This document shows, one piece after another, positions 44,119 to 57,517 of a stretch of 64,000 nt of DNA. Where the stretch lies: contig CM038921.1 of NCBI GenBank assembly GCA_021904315.1, positions 14,778,090-14,842,089 on the forward strand, given 5' to 3'. Every line of letters begins with the position of its first letter. Position 1 is the first letter of the stretch. The notes beneath the pieces are model-generated. The model did no database searches, was not told where the DNA came from, and was given only the letters and a program-made list of their open reading frames with translations. The stretch comes from Sphagnum magellanicum. Its lineage: Eukaryota; Streptophyta; Sphagnopsida; Sphagnales; Sphagnaceae. Made by a program: the position numbers and the translations under genes.

Positions 44119-46222
44119 TGCAAGAAGTTTGAATGTTACATTATTTTCCAATTTTTTCCTATTTAATCCCACTTTTGCCTTCCATTTTTTTTATAGATGA
44201 AGTGTTGAAGTTATTGATGATATCGATCCAAACATTTCTTTTTTGGTTACTTGTTTGTGTTAGAACGAGTCCAAGGGAAAAGCCTATACATACATGGTTC
44301 ATATTTGGGTTTTTTATGTGTTGTAAATTTTAATGATTTTATTATTGGAAATTACTGGTCAAATTTCAACTTGAAAAATACAATTTCGACCTAAACAAAG
44401 GGCTTGTCATGGAAAAAATGCCAAGAATACGAAAAGGATCCCTTTTTTTTAATAAAAAACTTTCACGTCTAATATGTAACCAAATTTTGTTAAATGTTTT
44501 TAGATCAACAATTTGGCCACATCATAAAATTGGCAACACATTAGATGTGGTTATGTACGGTTATCTATTCACATTCATGGATGGCCAAATCTTCAACCCC
44601 ATATAACTTTTCTTTTCAATTTTGTGATGTAATCAAATTGGTAATCATCCACAATAAAATTTTGTCAAATTTGACTATAGACCAAATATGAAAGAGATTT
44701 TTTTATGAATAACTTTAGACAACCCCATGGTCAAACAAAAAGTTTTGGATAAACGCGGAATGTATTGTAATACTAAAATAAATATTTAAATTCAGATTTA
44801 AATTTCATTTTGAAAATGTGAGAAAGAGATAAAAATAATGGTAAAGGAGATGGAGGTTTATCAATTTAATAGCACGCCTCCCTTCCCCCACTTTTGATTT
44901 CCCAAGTGTATGTAGAAATTGTCCTCCAACTCGAGGATGTCCTTCCGTAAGACTTCCCCTCGCCCAATGTGTTTATGCCAACAAGTTCCTCCAAATCATC
45001 CTCCAATACTAATGCCAAATGAGGTGGTATCATGTTGGGGGTCATTTTACTTCATTGCAACGAGAAAGCCCACTCTTCTAATTATTTTTTCATTAATTCA
45101 ATTTCCATTCCTTTCACATTCTTCCTTGCTTGAAGATAAGCATGGCCTTGAACGCATTGGTTCATCTTGACATGTTCTTGCTTTGTGTGCGATTTGGGTT
45201 GGTGGATGGTTTGCCCCCCTTTCTCCTTAGGGGGCCACATGTGGTGGAGGTTTTTCATATGGCTTTGTAAAGGAATCCTTTGTTTCCATGGACCAATATT
45301 ACATAAAAAAACACATCCATTCCTTTCAAATGTCTTCTCCTTTCTTCCATTGAATGCCTTCTTTAGCTATTATGTAATTCAAATCTATAACAAATAAATA
45401 TGAAACCAATTAGACCCGACATAGGTATTGCAATAAACAAGGAAACAAGCTAGCAAACAAATGTACCCATGACATAGGGAACGTGCATTTACAACCCCAA
45501 TATGTGATAAATATATATGTTCAAACATCGGTGTTTCATTTTGGATCCTATTGCATTAAGCTTAAACATAAATATTGCAAGATTGGGTTGACATGTTTCC
45601 CAAATTTAAACGAAGGAAACGTAAGTATCGCACCAAAACTATTACAACATTGGTACTGCACTTACGAACCATAACCACGACATTGATATTGTTATAAATA
45701 TTTGTTTTCAATACACATGGTATAAAATCTTCTAAACACATGGTGGTCCTTGGTATTCACATGCAAAAAAAATTGAAACATTAGTATTGCAAAAAACAAG
45801 TTTGTTAAAAAACAACAATGTATTTTTTCATATTAATGACGGGGTTTGGTATGGCTTGAACTTGAACTTCATGCTTTACAATCACAATCTCCACATCGGC
45901 ACTTGTAGATTTTGCATGCTCCCCCATGATCACTTGTTAAAAAAAACAAGAACAAAGGTGGACCCCCTTGTTGTAGTTTTGATGGCAACCATGACCAAGG
46001 GGCACTCCCCTCTGATCAAATGTTTGAAAAAACAAAAAAGGAAGGGGGTGGGACCCGTTGTTATAGTCACAATGGTGGCCATGATGAAGGTGACAATGAA
46101 TGTTGATGGTAATGACCGAGGTTTGGCTATAGGTCAACAATGATGCACGATGGTGAAGACAAATGGTATGCAACAAGGATGGCATCGAGGATAATGAACA
46201 TGAAACATTGAAAAAAGAAAAC
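44119..46222. other. Gene-free stretch (copy B)
   Basis: Copy of 11616-13719 with nothing recognisable. Confidence 0.5.
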
Positions 46223-46465
46223 AAGAGGAACCACCCCTTGGTTCCTCTTTGATGAAAAAAACATGACACCCTATTTGTGACACTTTGTTGCAGAAAAAAA
46301 AGGAACCAAGGCTCCTCTTTGCTGCAAAAAAAAAGAGGAGCTCGATTCCTTTCTATTGAAAAAAGGGAGCCCGGTTCTTTTCTTTTGCAAAACAAAAAAA
46401 GGAGTGATGTTCCTCTTTGCTACAAAAAATATAAACAACGGGGGTGGCCCCGTTTTTTCTCCTAA
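46223..46465. repeat. ~45-bp minisatellite (copy B)
   Basis: Copy of 13720-13962 with the same unit number, which is notable because such arrays change length easily. Confidence 0.6.
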
Positions 46466-46607
46466 AAAAACAAAATGGAACAAGTACATACCTACTACAA
46501 CTTGCTTTGGAGATGGTAGATGTTTTGAAAATGAAAAGATGACAACCGAGTTTTGGAGATGACAACATCAAGTAAAAAAGTGAGAAGAAATGAAAGAAAA
46601 AGCTTCG

Positions 46608-46785
46608 TCCACTTGCCTCCATCCACTTTGGATGACAACAAGTAGGAGTAACTTCCCGATAGGATGATCAATTAATCAAGCGATTCAAAAGGGTGGGGAG
46701 CATCATCCACTTGCCTCCATCCACTTTGGATGGTAGTAATTGGGAATAACTTCACAATCAGATGGTCAATTTATTAGATGGGAAA
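46608..46785. repeat. Direct duplication (copy B)
   Basis: Copy of 14105-14282. Confidence 0.7.
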
Positions 46786-47305
46786 AGAACCTGATGCTTG
46801 AAAAAGTAGCAATGCCCGTCCTCCTCTCGATTCACAATTCAACTCGGACCTCCTAAGCCCAGTGCTTCCCAAACTTTTGAACCCTTGATCTCCTCGATGT
46901 CGGTGACCGAACACACAATGCGGACTCGTTGACCTCCTCTTGAACCCCAAGCATAAAATGATCGTCATGTTTTGATGGTAGGTTTTTAGAACAAGGGCCT
47001 ACCCTACACAAATTTCCTTAAAAAATATGGGAAGGGGGTGAATATGTCTTTTACTTCGACAATTCATGGGGTAATTAGATTGCATTGGGGGTTGGATCAT
47101 GGATTATATTGATACATGGTGGCATGGCATTTCCATTATGTTTTACAACACGATACTAATGCACGACATGGCATAGGTGTTTATGTGGCCATATCATGCA
47201 ATGGGTTTTTTTTTGTCAACTTTTTTGTTGTGGCCAAAGTGATACATAATGATACATTAAGGAAACTTAGCCATATTTGGCTACAAGTTAAATATGAAAA
47301 TAATT

Positions 47306-47615
47306 GGTTATTGAATTATGGCTATTAAATGATGGTTATTCAAATGGATTTGAATTATGGCTATTCTAGTGGATTTGAAATATGGTTATTAAATTATGGC
47401 CATTCAAATGGATCTGAATTATGCCTACTGAAGTGGATATAAAATATGGATATTCAATTATGACTATTCAAGTGGATCCGAATTATGGTTATTGAATTAT
47501 GGTTGTTCAAGTGGATATGAATTATGGTTATTAAATTATGGCTATTCAAGTGGATTTGAATTATGGAGATTGAATTATGGCTATTCAAATGGATCTAAAT
47601 TATGGTTATTGAAAA
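47306..47615. repeat. ~35-bp AT-rich minisatellite (copy B)
   Basis: Copy of 14803-15112 with identical unit order and variants. Confidence 0.8.
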
Positions 47616-48080
47616 TGTCAAAAAATGTATTAATTCATCGCTATTGATTTTTATATGATTTTTTGGTTATATGTAACCAACAATAAAGAGTAAACATAAA
47701 TGTTATTTTTTGGGGAAAAGCTTCATCATTTTAATGACAAAGAAAATGGGTTTTAACCATGGAATTGATTTTTCAAAATGTAAATGTAGCTATTTTTAAA
47801 TTAAAAATCAAAGAAAATAAGGTTGGCATCATCCCAATTAGGGCTTAGGGCGGTAGGAATGTCTTTGTTTTCCAACATGTTTTTGTGTTGTTTCTTTTTG
47901 TTTTGGTTGAACGCACAAGGAGGCGCGTTCTACAACACAACCACCCTACTATTTTTTTTCCTTTCACAATGTCGAAAAGGTGCGTTAGAGTGTCACCCCC
48001 CTTTCTTTCTCCCATCTCTGGCAATTCTGTCCACGTGTAACATTTTGTGTGTAGTGTGTGGGACCAAGATCCTATCCCCA

Positions 48081-48371
48081 TGGTCAGTTGGTGGGTGGTG
48101 TTGCAAACTAAGGGTGTTGCACAGGTCAAACCAGATAACCAGGAGGTTCGTTGGTATGGTGGTGTTCGACTCAAGTTTCTTTCCACGGCCAGTTGCTAAA
48201 AGGAGGTGCGTGTTTAGTCAATGGGTGGGTTGCAAACTGAAGGCGCCATGCAAGTCAAACCAGATAACCATGAGGTTCGTTAGCATGGTGGTGTTCAACT
48301 CAAGTTTCTTTCCATGGTCAGTTGCTAAGGGGAGGTGAATGGTCAATTGGTGGGTGGTGTTGCAAACTAAG
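48081..48371. repeat. ~125-bp tandem repeat (copy B)
   Basis: Copy of 15578-15868. Confidence 0.75.
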
Positions 48372-49685
48372 GGTCGGCTTTGTCATGAGGAGGGGACAAT
48401 TGCAACCTCGAGAGGTTGTTGGCAAGATCAAAAGGGGGGTTGTCAGGGAGGGGTTGTTGACAAGCTTAAGAGGGGTATAGCCAATAGAAAACCGAGGTAT
48501 ATCCAAGGAAGCTTGAGTTTATATCATTCAACACTTTCCAACACTATGTATTAGGGGTCTGCACAAGAAGTTGGGGACACAAAAATGTTATGTAAGATGC
48601 TAAAAATTCCCAACTTTCAAGGAAATGCCCCTAGGGCTTTTAGGTGTTTTTTTCCCTGCTTGGCAAAAGAAAAACCCAAAAGTAGGTCACATGCAACATT
48701 ATCTTTTCTAAGCATAGAAAAATTTGATTTCGAAAACTCACACAAACTGGATTTTGACTATTAATAAATCCCTAGTGCCTACTTGGTTGTTGTTGGGATT
48801 CCAATTTTGGAACTCTATGGAATCTCTTTTTATTTCAAAACTCTCCACCCAAATTTCATAAACAAGTTGAAAACCTAGTAACTTTAATTTCAATAGTTGG
48901 TTTGAAAAGTGGGGGAGGTCGAAGGGGGGCGGGGGGAAGATGGAAATTGGGCCCATAATGAAACAACACCTAATGAAGGAGGGATAGTAAATGGTCAATA
49001 CGCAGTTTTTTTATTGGGTTCCAGTTCCTTGGTGGATCACAACGGTCAACTTACATGTTTTTATTTACTATTTGATTTCATCATTTTGTTGTTAAATGCA
49101 AGAATCTCACATAGATGAAAATAAACAAAAGCGACCATGGTGGAAAATTCACACCCAAATGGCTTCCAAAAATGAAACATCAAAGCCATTGATCAATTGT
49201 TTGCTAACTTGTTTTGATGAAAATTGTTGGTTTTTTGGGGCTTTTTGATGAGGTTAGCAGGAACTTGTTGGACCTTAAAATGTTGCACTTCAATATCCAT
49301 GCTCCAAGTTCCTTTTTCCAACTTGTACCAATCCCAGCTTCTTCATTTTCAAACCTCTTCTTCATGTAAATCATTAGATTTTTGCATGAATTGCTTCAAA
49401 ATTGTCTCATTAGTTTTGTTATGTTGTACCTCATATTCAATTTTTGGCTTGCAAAAATTGATCATCTCAACCAACATATCAAATTTCTTACTTGGAGCTC
49501 CATTTTTTGTGATAATGACTTTGTTTCCATGGATTTGTTATCAAATTTATGTGCTTCAATGACTTTAGTGTTTAAATGTATAATATTTGGTTCAAATACA
49601 TAAAGTATCACAATTGCACAATGTAACAATATGAGAATGTATTGAATTGACAACCTTTGTTGATTTTTTTCAAGTTTTGTAAAGA
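48372..49685. other. Gene-free stretch (copy B)
   Basis: Copy of 15869-17182; nothing recognised. Confidence 0.4.
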
Positions 49686-50503
49686 TGTCAAATACTAAAT
49701 CAATTACCCTTTCCATTAAGATTGATGGGAAAGCAATTGAAGTTGCTTATGAAGGTTGGACCGAAATCCACGAATTGATACAAGAGTGCAATGACAACAA
49801 AAAAAAACTACTTGATGCTGCAATCTAAACATCTTTGGGTGTTGTTATTGTCATGCATCTTTCTGCAACAAGATCTGACGAAATCATCATCAAATTATCC
49901 AAGGCTGTAATCAGCCCTTGGATGAACAAGGTAACAAGTTCATGTTGAAACCTTGTTTAGGATGGTTGAATCTAGCCAAAGAAAAACAAATGTGTAGGTT
50001 GTGACTATTTCAACAACCTTCTAGACATTCGAAAGGTCCGATGTTTGTGGTAAACTGCTTTCATCACCTCATATTTGAAAAAGTTATGTTTTGATTAAGG
50101 GGGTGGTACATGAACCATAGAGGTGGAGGTCATCATGGGATGGGCCAAGTCTCACCTATCATTGGGTGGAGGTGAAACTACATATGACATTGTGGTAATA
50201 CCTTACCATGGTGAGGCACATTGGAGTTTGCTTATGTTGGAACCTTCCCATACCTTTCATTTTGACTCCAAAATTGGGGTACATGACTATTCAATACGTG
50301 ACATTTTTATTCGATAGATATGGGGGCCCTTGTTGTTGTTACGAGGTGTGCCTCTTAGTGATCCTACATTTAATGAACTGATTGATAAGCCAATGTTGAA
50401 TGTCCCCATCTTTACACAACTTGGGAGTTGGGAGTGTGGATATGTTACTTCATAGAACCTTTGCTAACACTCGGTTTACATGGCATGCTTGAAGAATCGA
50501 AGA
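49686..50503 (+). pseudogene. Ulp1-like protease of the MULE (copy B)
   Basis: Same His, Asp and Cys motifs and the same TAG interruptions as 17183-18000. Confidence 0.72.
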
Positions 50504-51157
50504 TTGAAAAACCCAAGGTTGGTTTTCAACACCAATGTTATTTTTGTAATACATTCAAAACATTGTAATTATAATGTTAATATTTGATAGTCAATGTAAT
50601 GTGTTTTACAAAACAATGTGACATTATACCATTGGATGCGTGATTTATCACCTTATGTGTTGGTGCAAATCTTGAGCAAGTCTTGGAGTGCACCATTTGA
50701 TCTTCTACAATATCAAAAGCAAAACATCGTGAAGCTTGTGGAGGAGCTTAAAGTTATCACACAAGTCGTGGCTATTTGCGACCATATAGACCATTGGTTG
50801 TCGCCCATACAAACCCTTCCCCTAGTAATGATTATATTTTGTTGGATGTGATTATAGGTGTGCAAAATTCAAAAGGCCCTCACAATGCATGTGAAGTGGC
50901 TTTCAAATGGTAAGAGGATTGGGTGTATCATGAGAAAGTAATAGGTAGGCCAACTTTTGTGCACATGAGGAGCCTAAATGGGAATATAGGATAAATTATA
51001 CAACCTTTTGAAGTTTTTATGAACTAAAGACTTCTATTAGACCCCATTTTGGTGTTCGTGGTTGGGTGGCAAGGTGCATGCACATTTTATTTTTTTGAAT
51101 TATTAGTCCATTCTATTGCAATGTTGTGAAGTATGGTGTTTCACTTTAATCAACGTT

Positions 51158-51673
51158 TGTAGTCATGAATTAGTCTATCAATGTATCAGTGTGTAAGTGT
51201 AGTAGCATGTTTGTTTATCATTATGTTAATGAATGTGTCAATGTATTAGTCTAGGTTCATGTATGAATGCATCCGTGTACCATTCTATTCGTGTGTCGCT
51301 GGATTAATTTGTCAATGCAATAGTGTGTTTGTTTATCATTATGTTATTACGAGTGTATCATTGTACCAATGTGTCAACGTATTAATCCATGTTTATGTAT
51401 GAACATGTATCAGTCTATCATTGTACTAAAATGTGTCACTAGATTACTTTGTCAATGTAATAGCGTGTTTGTTTTTCACTAAGTTAATGTATGAGTGTAT
51501 CATTGTATTAGTGTGTCAGTGCAATGTTTGTCTATCATTATGTTTATGTGTGACTGTATTAATGTATAATTGTACTAGCTTGTCACTATCTTAGTGTGTC
51601 AATGAGGATGGAGGTGTGCTTACTATATTATTGTATGAATGTTTGATTATATGATTGTATGTGTTAACGTGTC
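51158..51673. repeat. TGTGTCAATGTA-type minisatellite (copy B)
   Basis: Copy of 18655-19170. Confidence 0.65.
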
Positions 51674-51697
51674 AATGTAGGTTGAGGTGAAGAAACA

Positions 51698-54600
51698 TTA
51701 AAACTTGAGTTGATGCTTGCAAATGTTTCCACGTTGTGTGTTGACGCAATTACGACATGCCCACTTTGATGTTGGGTTGTGGATGGTGTAACGTAGATGG
51801 ATTTTATTTTCTATGACATAACAAGTGCTGGACCACCATCATAGAAATGCAATGTCACATTTGTGTCAAAAATCAATTATGCCCCTAATAAGGCCCTAAC
51901 CATAAACAATTATTGGCATTTGTTGTTCACGAACCCAAAGTTCTTGCATAGACTTTGATATCGGTATTGAATGAGGACATCAATTCATGGATGCACCAAT
52001 GCACATGATGACCAACCAATCTACTTTTCTCCGGCTTCAATTGGGCCTTCAATGTCCCACGGTAACTTTCAATTGCAGCATTGGTGTTTAGTTTAGCATA
52101 TGGTATATTTCAAAATCCAACCACCCACATGTGACTTTTTATGTTGCCAATTTTCCTCCATGTATTTCCAAAAGACATTAGCTGCATGGTACTCATTAGC
52201 ACTAGAAGAAATTCTTAAATCTATGACTCCATATATGACTAATTTTGTAGTCATACCGGACATTATATGACTAAAGGCCCTTAGTTGTAATGGATGAATA
52301 GCAAAGGACAAGATATCGTTTAATGTTTGACATGGAATTTTTCATCTTATGGTCATTAATGACAAGTCATAAAGGACAAGCCATATATAATGCCGAGGTG
52401 TCATTTAATGAATGACTAAAATATGATTAGCAAACATTAAAACCATTTGATTATTCGGATTTATACCTAGATTAAAATTATTTTTTTGGATTATTACTAA
52501 AAATATATTTTTAATGAGTATGTAAGTGGGTAATAGGTTTAGGTAGGTCGAAAAGGGCAAGCAGGTAGGTAGTAGTTTAACCCACCTAACCTAACCTAAC
52601 TTACGTAACCTACCTATGTAACAACCTTAGTTTAACATATTTACCTTAGCCTTTTGAAAATGCACGTGGGTTGCAAGTATTAGGAATTAAACCCTTCACT
52701 TTCACAATAACAATACCAAGTCCTTACCAATGGACTACAACATCAAAAGGTGTCCAATTTAGGTCAAGTTTTTAGTTTCACATGTTTATTTCATATCATT
52801 ACAAGATTATGAGGTCGGTAGCAAGTGGTAGGATGATAGGTAGGAAGTGGGTAGGTTATAGGAAATAGGAAATAAAAGGTAGGCAGGTAAGTAGGTAGGT
52901 TGATGAAATAGGTAGGTGGGTGAATGGGTAGGTAAGTAAGTGGATGGGTGGGCGAGTGACTAGGTAGGTAGGTAGGTAGATGGGTGGGTTGGTTGGTAGG
53001 TAAGTGGGTAATAGGTAGCCAGGTGGGTGGTTGGGCACATGGGAGGGTAGGTAAGTAGGTAAGGAGGTAAATGGATAGTATGTAGATAGGTGGGTGGGTG
53101 GGTGTGTAAATAAGTGTTAGGCAAGTGGGTGGGTGAGTAGGTAAATAGGTAGGTACATAAGTAGGTGGGGGGTGGGGGAAGGGTTGTCTATGTTCATATT
53201 AAATGACTTGTAGTCATTTTTTAATCATTGTAATGACAATTGGACATCCATGTCACTTTGTCATTAGTCATTGATGCCATATGGATGAAATAAAAGTGAT
53301 GAAAACTAGCATCCCCCATCTTATTACCACCTCGTCATCTACTAGTCACATGCCCCACTAACATATGACTACGAATTTTTACACATAGGATCAAAGTAAT
53401 AAAGTATGATTAATGTCGTACATATAGTCATTTAGGATTTGTAGTCACAAATCTTTTGGTTGCAAATGACAGAATTTCTTTTAGTGTAGTGATATATTGT
53501 AACCTATTCATTGCCCACAATTTAACATTTGCTTTAGATGGACCATCGTTATCATACATGATGTTCCCTAATTCTTGCAATACATTATTATGTAGTGTTG
53601 GGTCTTTTATCTTGATACATGTTTGTTTTTGCCATCCCCTTTTCAAATGTCACGAACATTAAAAAATGGCAATGTTTGGCCATATAGTCTTGCAAGAAAG
53701 AAAATGCATTATACATGAAGCTTGGTGGATTTAAATACAACAATGTTGACACATGTTGCATGAATAATACATAGTTGGCAAATTGTTGGATAGAAAGGGG
53801 GAAGGGGTAAGGATTTTACTTGATTCAATTGATTTTTTCTTGAGCACAATCAACAATGAAAGCATTGGGATGCCATGATGGGTGAGTATTGTGAATGCTT
53901 TCATTCAAAGTGTGCATCCATGGTGTCAAGTCCTCTTGTTGACATCGTGATATGATGCAATATGCTACATGAATGCCATTGTGCCATTGGTCAAACACCA
54001 TCATGGTATAAAGGGGGAGCTGCCACAATTCACAATAGATATATGTTAGTTGAACATTGACAAAAGATATAATGAATGATCTATTAACATTTACAAAATT
54101 TTACATCTATTTTTGTATGTCCATTGATTCGTCCTATTAATGTTTCAATGACATTAGACTACATATATACTAGTGTATTAGATCACATGTGCATGCACCA
54201 TGTATTAGACATCATGTGTCGCCATTTTTTCGTTTGTCCCAAAGGTTGCATCGATTGAAACACACCCCTTTGATGCCCATGTTCAATCATCATCTCCCTT
54301 TGCCATGGTGTTTGGATACCCATAATGAAAGGCATGTTTTGCCCAACGAAACCACCATCCACTTCTACCCCAATTTCTCGATAGTAAAACATTGAATTAG
54401 TCTTTTGTTGAACCCACATACGCACACTTTTTGCATCGTTCTTATGTAGGTGGTATGTTTTTTGAACCAATTTTCCAGACAACACCCTAACATCTTGCTC
54501 AGTGAGGAACATGTCTCTATTTAACTCACACGTCCCTAACACTATGCTCTTCACATGTCGCCTATGTTTTGCCACAATTTGAGACATTGTGAGCCCAAAC

Positions 54601-55497
54601 TTTAGTTGTTCCATCACAAAATCCTTGATCTCTTGTGATAAATGGGTAGCAAATGCAAATCTATCGCCCATCTTTAAGTCCCCGTGGACATGTAGACCAT
54701 CTTGATTAACATGATTTCATTGAATGAAACATGACTTTGATACATGCTTGAACAAGTATAATGTTTTAATGGCGAATTCAATTAATCTATATCCTCTTTT
54801 TATAGAACCATCCCATTTATCCCTAGAATTTTGTGTACCCTTGTGGTTTGTCCTTGATGAGATTACTTTTCCATTAACTCCAATTTTTTTGGAAGTTGCA
54901 TTGTGGTTTGGTGTAATATTCTTCACAACATTTGTGAGATCATTGGGACCATATTGACATTGGTACTTACAAACAACCATGCCGGCCAAATTAGTGCTAC
55001 TTACGAACATAAATTACATCACAAAACAAACAATTACTCACATATTTCATGTTTACAAAATAATAAAATTACTTCATCAAATGGTGAGCATCGCATTTAT
55101 ACATGTATAATACGTATGCAAATTTTGGTGCAAGAATGCAATAGAAGTTAAAATTTGAACCTTGAAAATTTGGAAGCACTATTTATTTGCAGTTGTTGCA
55201 AATCATTATCAAGGTGGATGATGTGTTTTTTTTGCAAAGAAATTGACATCGTTCATCATCTTGACCTTTTTCACCAGCTATGAAATCAAACATTCGAATT
55301 GTGAGGATGAATGCAACCTCAACAAGGCAAGGGCCATGTTGCATCCTAACGTGCTGAATGACAACTTCCCACAACAAATCTTCGTGATAAAAAAACCCAT
55401 CTAGTGGTGTTTGAATTACGTTTTCTGATGCTTGTAGTTCAGTTTGATGGCCATGTTCATACAAGTGCAATTTCCCTTCCATGCTTGCAAAAACCAT
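51698..55497 (-). pseudogene. MULE transposase (copy B)
   Basis: Same domains as 19195-22995. One G present in copy A (22485) is missing near 54987, which extends the open frame in front of VCKYQCQYG upstream to 55010; this lies in the presumed intron or its border. Confidence 0.82.
52200..53486. mobile_element. Non-autonomous CACTA transposon (copy B)
   Basis: Same terminal repeats and TAG duplication as 19697-20983, with one substitution (A at 52433 for G at 19930). The internal GGTA-type array (52814-53173) has the same length as in copy A. Confidence 0.92.
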
Positions 55498-57031
55498 TGT
55501 AGAAGATATTAATTTTTATGCACCTTACATTCAAATTTGTGATAATCGACATGGTAAAAACTTGGTAAATCTTTCATTTACATACTTCCCCCCTCTACAA
55601 TCAAAAAAAAATTTATAAAAATTGGTCATGCCCCCTTCAATAGTAAAAAGAAGGTTACAAGAGTTACAACTAGTAAAAAAGGTAACAAAATGTGAAAAAA
55701 AATCAACAAAAACAGGTTTGCCACTATGCTCAAACACCCTCCCACTACAGTGGGTTTTTTTGGGTCAAATTGCTTACTACCTGTGTCCTTTTGACTACGA
55801 TGTGAGTATCATATGTGTAGAAAAAAAAAACCCATGCCCCCCCCCTTCCCCGTTCAAAAATAAACCAAATTAACAAAAAACTTACCAATAGTAAACCCGC
55901 GCCCTCGTCCTTCAAATAATTCGACCTCCCACATTTAATGGATTGTCCACACTTTTTTGAACCTAATTATCCCCTCAGTGATCAAGTCGTATGTAGAAAA
56001 TAAAATAAAATTACAAACGATAAAAAAGGTAACAAATACTGAAAAAAGGTTTTAAAAAGTTACACTCAAACCGCCTCCCCTTACCATGGGTTTTTTGGCT
56101 CAAAACTCCTTATTGCATGCGTCCCTCTCGTTGTACTACCAAGATGGTATGTATACGGACACATAACGCTCATCACCTATCTTCAAGGGGATGCATGTGT
56201 GCTATTTGGGGCACCTCCTACGCTCCTTGCTTTAGAAAGTGATGCTCACCTATGGAATGCATCCCATGCTTTGTAGTCATTTCCTTGTCTTCAAAATTGT
56301 TTCACGACATAAGTCTTGTGTTTATGCTAGGCTTATTTGTCTCGTTGACTTCTTGACTCTTAAATCAAGGAGCCCGAAGAGTTGGTGGTCGAATGACGTA
56401 GCCTTCTTGTTCGAATAATTACAATTTCAAAAAACCTTCCACTTACCCTCTTTTCTTTTCTTTGCTTTCGCACACAACACCTAGAAGCTTACATTCACTT
56501 CAGTTGTCAAATACTTCTATTGAGTCTATAATTCTTTTCTCCACATTTGTGTGGAGATGAACTACCCATTATTGCATTTTTTTGGGTTTACTTACTTCTT
56601 TCAAGTACTAACGGGGGCACAAAGGGAACTCGCCTTCTAATTGCCAAATGAAAAGGAGAAAGGCAGGTAGGAAGCTCTAGTAGATGATCCAGCGGATACA
56701 CTTCAACCATCTCATCAAATCCCACCCTTTGTGAAACCTTTACAACTACAGCGTGCTCACTTTCAACAATGCGATTGCATGAAAAACCTATAGCCAATTT
56801 ACTTTCGAACAAAGAGTTAGACATGCCACCTTATGCTCCATTGTCCATTGGTAGGGCAAATCTATACACCTAGAGTTTGGAAAATAATGATTTGTCAAAT
56901 TTACTTCATTTTACCTTAGTTTAACCGAGTTTCAATTGATTTTACCAACTTGAATTTAATTTAGCCAACTTTAGGTTGGTTTAACTAAGTTTACTTTAAT
57001 TTAGCTAACATTTAATTAGTTAAACCAACTT
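55498..57031. other. Non-coding region (copy B)
   Basis: Copy of 22996-24529, including the first member of the ~210-bp direct repeat at about 55597-55812. Confidence 0.4.
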
Positions 57032-57517
57032 GCACCCCCCATAATAAATTTAAAAAAAAAATCAATCCCCTCCCCCTTCAACAAATCAAAAGAAAAAGAA
57101 AAAGATTCTTGACCCCGCCGCCCCCTTCCCTGGCCCCTTCAACAATGAAAAAAAGGTTTTAAGAAAAGTAACTAACCCCTCGCCCTTCCCCCTTCCACAA
57201 CACAAATGAAAGATAACAAAATTAACCTCCATCCCCCCCTTGCCCCCTCAATAGTAAAAAGAAAATTTTGAAAAAAATCAAGCCACACCCCTTCCCCCCT
57301 CAACAATCAAAAAATAAATTAAAAAAACTCACCTTGCCCCCTTTCAATAGTTTAAAAAGGGTTACAAAAGTTACGACCAGTAAAAAAAAGTAACAAAAGT
57401 GAAAAACAATCAGCAAAACAGCTTGCCATTATGTTCAAACTGCCTGCCACTACACTGGGTTCGTTTAGGTCAAACTGCCTACTACCTGCATCCTTCTGAT
57501 TGCAATGTGAGTATTCC
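57032..57517. repeat. C/A-rich degenerate tandem repeat (copy B)
   Basis: Copy of 24530-25015. Confidence 0.6.
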